Below are positions 61,570 through 64,000 of a DNA stretch of 64,000 nt, piece by piece. A program made the position numbers and the translations under genes. The notes beneath the pieces are model-generated. The model saw only the letters and a program-made list of their open reading frames with translations. It ran no database searches and was not told the origin of the DNA. Source of the DNA: Sulfopaludibacter sp963835555 (lineage in GTDB: Bacteria > Acidobacteriota > Terriglobia > Bryobacterales > Bryobacteraceae); NCBI GenBank assembly GCA_963835555.1, contig CAWIGC010000035.1, forward strand, positions 62,001 to 126,000, in the 5' to 3' direction. Each line of letters begins with the position of its first letter. The first letter of the stretch is position 1.

Positions 61570-62978
61570 AGATCCTGGCTCGTGCACAATCCTACTCCAT
61601 CCAGCTTGCTGGTATCCAGGTACCCATTTCTGACGTCGAATATGCCAGGGAATTTCTTGTCCCAGCCCCGGTTGGCCGAGGGCACATATTCCCGGGCATT
61701 GGCCTCCAGTCCCGTCACGCCGGGCACGTGCGACGCGATGCCCGCGGAGAGGATCAGGGCCGCGCCCGGGCAGGTCAGATCCTGCGCACAGCGGAACATT
61801 TTGTACTTCTGTGCCGCGGCGGCCATGAGCAGTGAGTCCGACTGTCCCTTGCATGCTTTCAGCGCCACGCCGGTGTAGCCCATTTCGCGCGCCAGCATCA
61901 GCGCATCCAGGCCGGTGAGCGATTCGTCAATCACCACGGGCCTCAGTTTGGCGGCCTCGAACATGGTGTTCTTGGGGTTGGACGCGAGATCGCGCGCTGT
62001 GGGCTGCTCGATGTACTGCACCTTATCGAATGCGGACGGGGCCTTGCCTTTCAACTGCCGTTCGAAATCCAGCAGGTATTGCACGTTGGGACAGCGTTCG
62101 TTGAAGTCCAGCGAGTAGACCCACGCGGTGACTTTGCGTTTCTCCTGCGCCGCCGCGGTCACCTTGTCGATGGCCGCCACGCGATCCACATCCCAGGCCA
62201 GGTCGTTGCCATTGAGCTTGATCTTGATGGCGGTGACGCCGCTGTAAGGAATCCAATCTTCCAGAGTTTCCGGCAGGCCGTCATGCACCGGCTTCTTCAC
62301 CTCCGCCGCGGTCAGAGGGTCGGAAGCGCCCACCGAATGGAACATCTGAATGCGCGGCGCGGGCGTGGCCTGAATGTAGGTGTCCAGCCACTCGCCGCGA
62401 AACTCGCTGTTGAGGTAACGGGAGAGGTCGTAACGGACAAAGTCCCGGCCGCACAGGGTGAAACTGTTGCGCCCGTGGGCACGCCCAAAGGCATCGTGCA
62501 GCGCGGCGTCGAAGGCGCTGGCCGTCACCAGGGTGCAGAGGTCCGGCACTTTGCGGGGCAGGCGCATTTCGATGGTGACTTCTTCCGCCAGTCCGAAATA
62601 AGCCGGCTCCAGCGCGCGATTGGCTTCCAGGGGATGCGCAAAATCGGTGAAATCGCGCATGTTCTGGGCGATTTTCTGCGCCAGGGATTTCATGGCCGCG
62701 AGCGTAGTGGCGTACGGAATGTCCGGGGCGGGGAAGGACCACACGTTGCCTAGCGGCATCGATGCGAATCCGGTGCCCCCTTTGCCGGCCTTCGTGCGGA
62801 CGCGGCAATGCACGTTCAGCACGGTGACGCGGTCCACTTCGCGGCCGCCGAACTTGTAAGGGGCCCGGTAAAGAAAATCCTCGGTATCGAAGCGCACTTC
62901 CTCAATCCGTGCGTCGGTGCTGAGTGGAGCCTGAAGGAAAAACGGCATGGCCAGGAATTCCCGGCGCCCCAATTTCAT
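61566..62978 (-). CDS. Tat-signal enolase-superfamily (mandelate racemase/muconate lactonising type) enzyme
   Basis: Starts MKLGRREFLAMPFFLQ, a short Tat-type signal. Barrel motifs include GVTAIKIKLNGNDLAWDVDRV (metal/catalytic strand), VQYIEQPT and VVIDESLTGL (metal ligands), and the GVALKACKGQSDSLLMA strand. Family members dehydrate or racemise sugar acids. It overlaps both neighbours by four bases. Length 470 aa, longer than usual because of an N-terminal extension after the signal. Confidence 0.85.
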   Translation of the reverse strand: MKLGRREFLAMPFFLQAPLSTDARIEEVRFDTEDFLYRAPYKFGGREVDRVTVLNVHCRVRTKAGKGGTGFASMPLGNVWSFPAPDIPYATTLAAMKSLAQKIAQNMRDFTDFAHPLEANRALEPAYFGLAEEVTIEMRLPRKVPDLCTLVTASAFDAALHDAFGRAHGRNSFTLCGRDFVRYDLSRYLNSEFRGEWLDTYIQATPAPRIQMFHSVGASDPLTAAEVKKPVHDGLPETLEDWIPYSGVTAIKIKLNGNDLAWDVDRVAAIDKVTAAAQEKRKVTAWVYSLDFNERCPNVQYLLDFERQLKGKAPSAFDKVQYIEQPTARDLASNPKNTMFEAAKLRPVVIDESLTGLDALMLAREMGYTGVALKACKGQSDSLLMAAAAQKYKMFRCAQDLTCPGAALILSAGIASHVPGVTGLEANAREYVPSANRGWDKKFPGIFDVRNGYLDTSKLDGVGLCTSQDL

Positions 62979-63928
62979 AAGCCGGCCTGTCCCATGTACC
63001 CGTGGAGTTTGCCCAGGTCGCGCTTCATCGCGGCGAATACTTCTTCGCGCGGAACTGTGAGCGTCTTCTTGCCGGCGTCCGCGCCGCCCAGGGGATATTC
63101 GAAATGGAGCTGTACCGGACCGGCGAAGCCCGCCGCCTTGACCATCCCAAAGAACTGCGCCAGGTGCACCATGCCGTCACCCAGGGGCACCCATTGCGCC
63201 TTCCAGGTTCCTTTGGCGTCTTTGGCCCACACAAAATCCTTGACGGCAATGCCGCGCAGATACGGTCCCATGATGTGAAAGCTGTTGATCCACCCGCCGA
63301 TTCCGCCTTCGATGGTGGCATGGCCCACATCGTAGTTGACGCCCACCGACGCGGGGTCCAGCCCCTTCAAGAGCAGATAGATGTCCCAGAAAGATGCACC
63401 CACGTAGTTCACGCCGGAATGGGTGTGCCACATGGCGCTCAGCTTGTGGCGGGCGTTCAACGCCGCGAGTTTGGCGATGCGCGGACGGAGGCGCTCCAAT
63501 TGTGCCGGGTAGGGCTCGGCGGTGTTGTACTTGAGGCCGCCGGGGGGCATCCAGCGGTAGCGCGGAATGCCCAGTTCGGCGAGAGTCTTGAGGATGTCTT
63601 CGGTAAAGGGCGTGTCCGAATCGATGATGTCGGTACTGACCAGGGGCACTTCCAGCCCGGCCTTCCGAACCGCGGACACCAGCGGCGGCAGGTCCTGACG
63701 GACGCGCTCCGGTTCCACGTGTCCGCCCTTGCGGACGGTGATGTCGATGCCATCGAAGCCAATTTCCCTGGCTGCTTTGGCCAACTCTTCACCCTGCAGG
63801 AAATGCAGGTGTTTGGAAAAGATCGCAACCTTCAATCGCGAGGCGGCCTTTTCATCCAGCGCAAGGGCGGACGCCGCCCACATGGTGCCGGCTCCGAGGA
63901 GTGCGCGGCGGGAAACTCCATCTACCAT
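62975..63928 (-). CDS. Tat-signal sugar phosphate isomerase/epimerase-like TIM-barrel protein
   Basis: Signal with SRRALLGAGTMWAASALA. The xylose-isomerase-like TIM barrel has the first strand LKVAIFSKHLHFLQ, then GFDGIDITVRKGGHVEPERV, a WHTHSG metal-binding segment, NYDVGHATIEGG and HFEYPLGG. It is the first gene of the minus-strand cassette and overlaps the enolase-type gene by four bases. The natural substrate is not known; hydroxypyruvate- or inosose-type ligands are typical. Confidence 0.85.
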   Translation of the reverse strand: MVDGVSRRALLGAGTMWAASALALDEKAASRLKVAIFSKHLHFLQGEELAKAAREIGFDGIDITVRKGGHVEPERVRQDLPPLVSAVRKAGLEVPLVSTDIIDSDTPFTEDILKTLAELGIPRYRWMPPGGLKYNTAEPYPAQLERLRPRIAKLAALNARHKLSAMWHTHSGVNYVGASFWDIYLLLKGLDPASVGVNYDVGHATIEGGIGGWINSFHIMGPYLRGIAVKDFVWAKDAKGTWKAQWVPLGDGMVHLAQFFGMVKAAGFAGPVQLHFEYPLGGADAGKKTLTVPREEVFAAMKRDLGKLHGYMGQAGL

Positions 63929-64000
63929 AGATATTCACCATATAGCATACGGGGTAGGCGGCTCGCCCGGGTTAGGGGTGGGGCTGGGCATGGGGGATTA
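63929..64000. other. Right window edge, upstream region of the sugar-enzyme cassette
   Basis: These 72 bases hold the start region of the cassette. I see no clear promoter boxes; ATATAGCAT around 63937-63950 is the only AT-rich stretch. Confidence 0.3.

Overview
The window is GC-rich, densely coded bacterial chromosome with the hallmarks of an acidobacterium of the Solibacter/Bryobacter type. The signs are a TIGR03435 protein, decayed pairs of PadR regulator and orphan MacB/FtsX-type permease, a PEP-CTERM protein, BNR/VPS10-type repeat proteins, and a run of Tat-signal sugar enzymes. This placement is inferred from gene families; there is no rRNA in the window. I see no tRNA, rRNA, CRISPR array or origin.

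Layout. At 0.4-3.8 kb a B12-binding radical SAM gene ends in an in-frame UGA inside a Cys-Sec-Ala-Glu-Pro tail followed by a SECIS-like hairpin, so it is very probably a selenoprotein. It is divergent from nadA-moaA. At 3.8-14.7 kb lies a minus-strand run in which almost every gene overlaps the next: ccsA-like, hemA, hemC, cobA-hemD fusion, udk, valS, nadC, birA, coaX and an unknown gene. It joins tetrapyrrole, NAD, biotin and CoA supply with valyl-tRNA synthesis. At 15.3-16.2 kb is a decayed PadR/permease pair. At 16.3-23.5 kb a minus-strand signalling operon encodes a TonB-dependent receptor, a periplasmic binding protein, a histidine kinase, a receiver-PAS-GGDEF-EAL protein and a lone receiver. 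At 23.5-32.4 kb are housekeeping genes (transhydrogenase, SOD, gatA, gatC, a DUF721 gene, PPK2, maf, an L,D-transpeptidase, the principal-type sigma factor and an S4 protein).

At 32.4-37.5 kb are secreted enzymes (lactonase, serine hydrolase, an unknown protein and an esterase/SMP-30 fusion). At 37.6-39.7 kb a second decayed PadR/permease pair is cut by an IS1380-like transposase. At 39.8-47.4 kb come a PEP-CTERM protein, an MFS-spermidine synthase fusion, an ECF sigma factor with a small membrane partner, a PfkB kinase, murJ and a zinc-ribbon coiled-coil protein. At 47.5-49.5 kb are a beta-barrel protein, mutM and a Rieske ferredoxin. At 49.5-54.5 kb is a second signalling cluster (OmpR-type regulator, receiver, porin, cupredoxin, histidine kinase). 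At 54.5-56.1 kb are a TIGR03435 protein and a toxin-antitoxin pair. At 56.2-63.9 kb a minus-strand cassette holds four overlapping Tat-signal sugar enzymes followed by a large BNR-repeat protein.

Sequence quality matters here. Eight otherwise intact genes, including the principal-type sigma factor and hemD, are interrupted by single-base frame changes. Fourteen of the sixteen I could place need one base to be skipped. I read this as mostly insertion-type sequencing error, and I annotate those genes as single genes with the break positions given.
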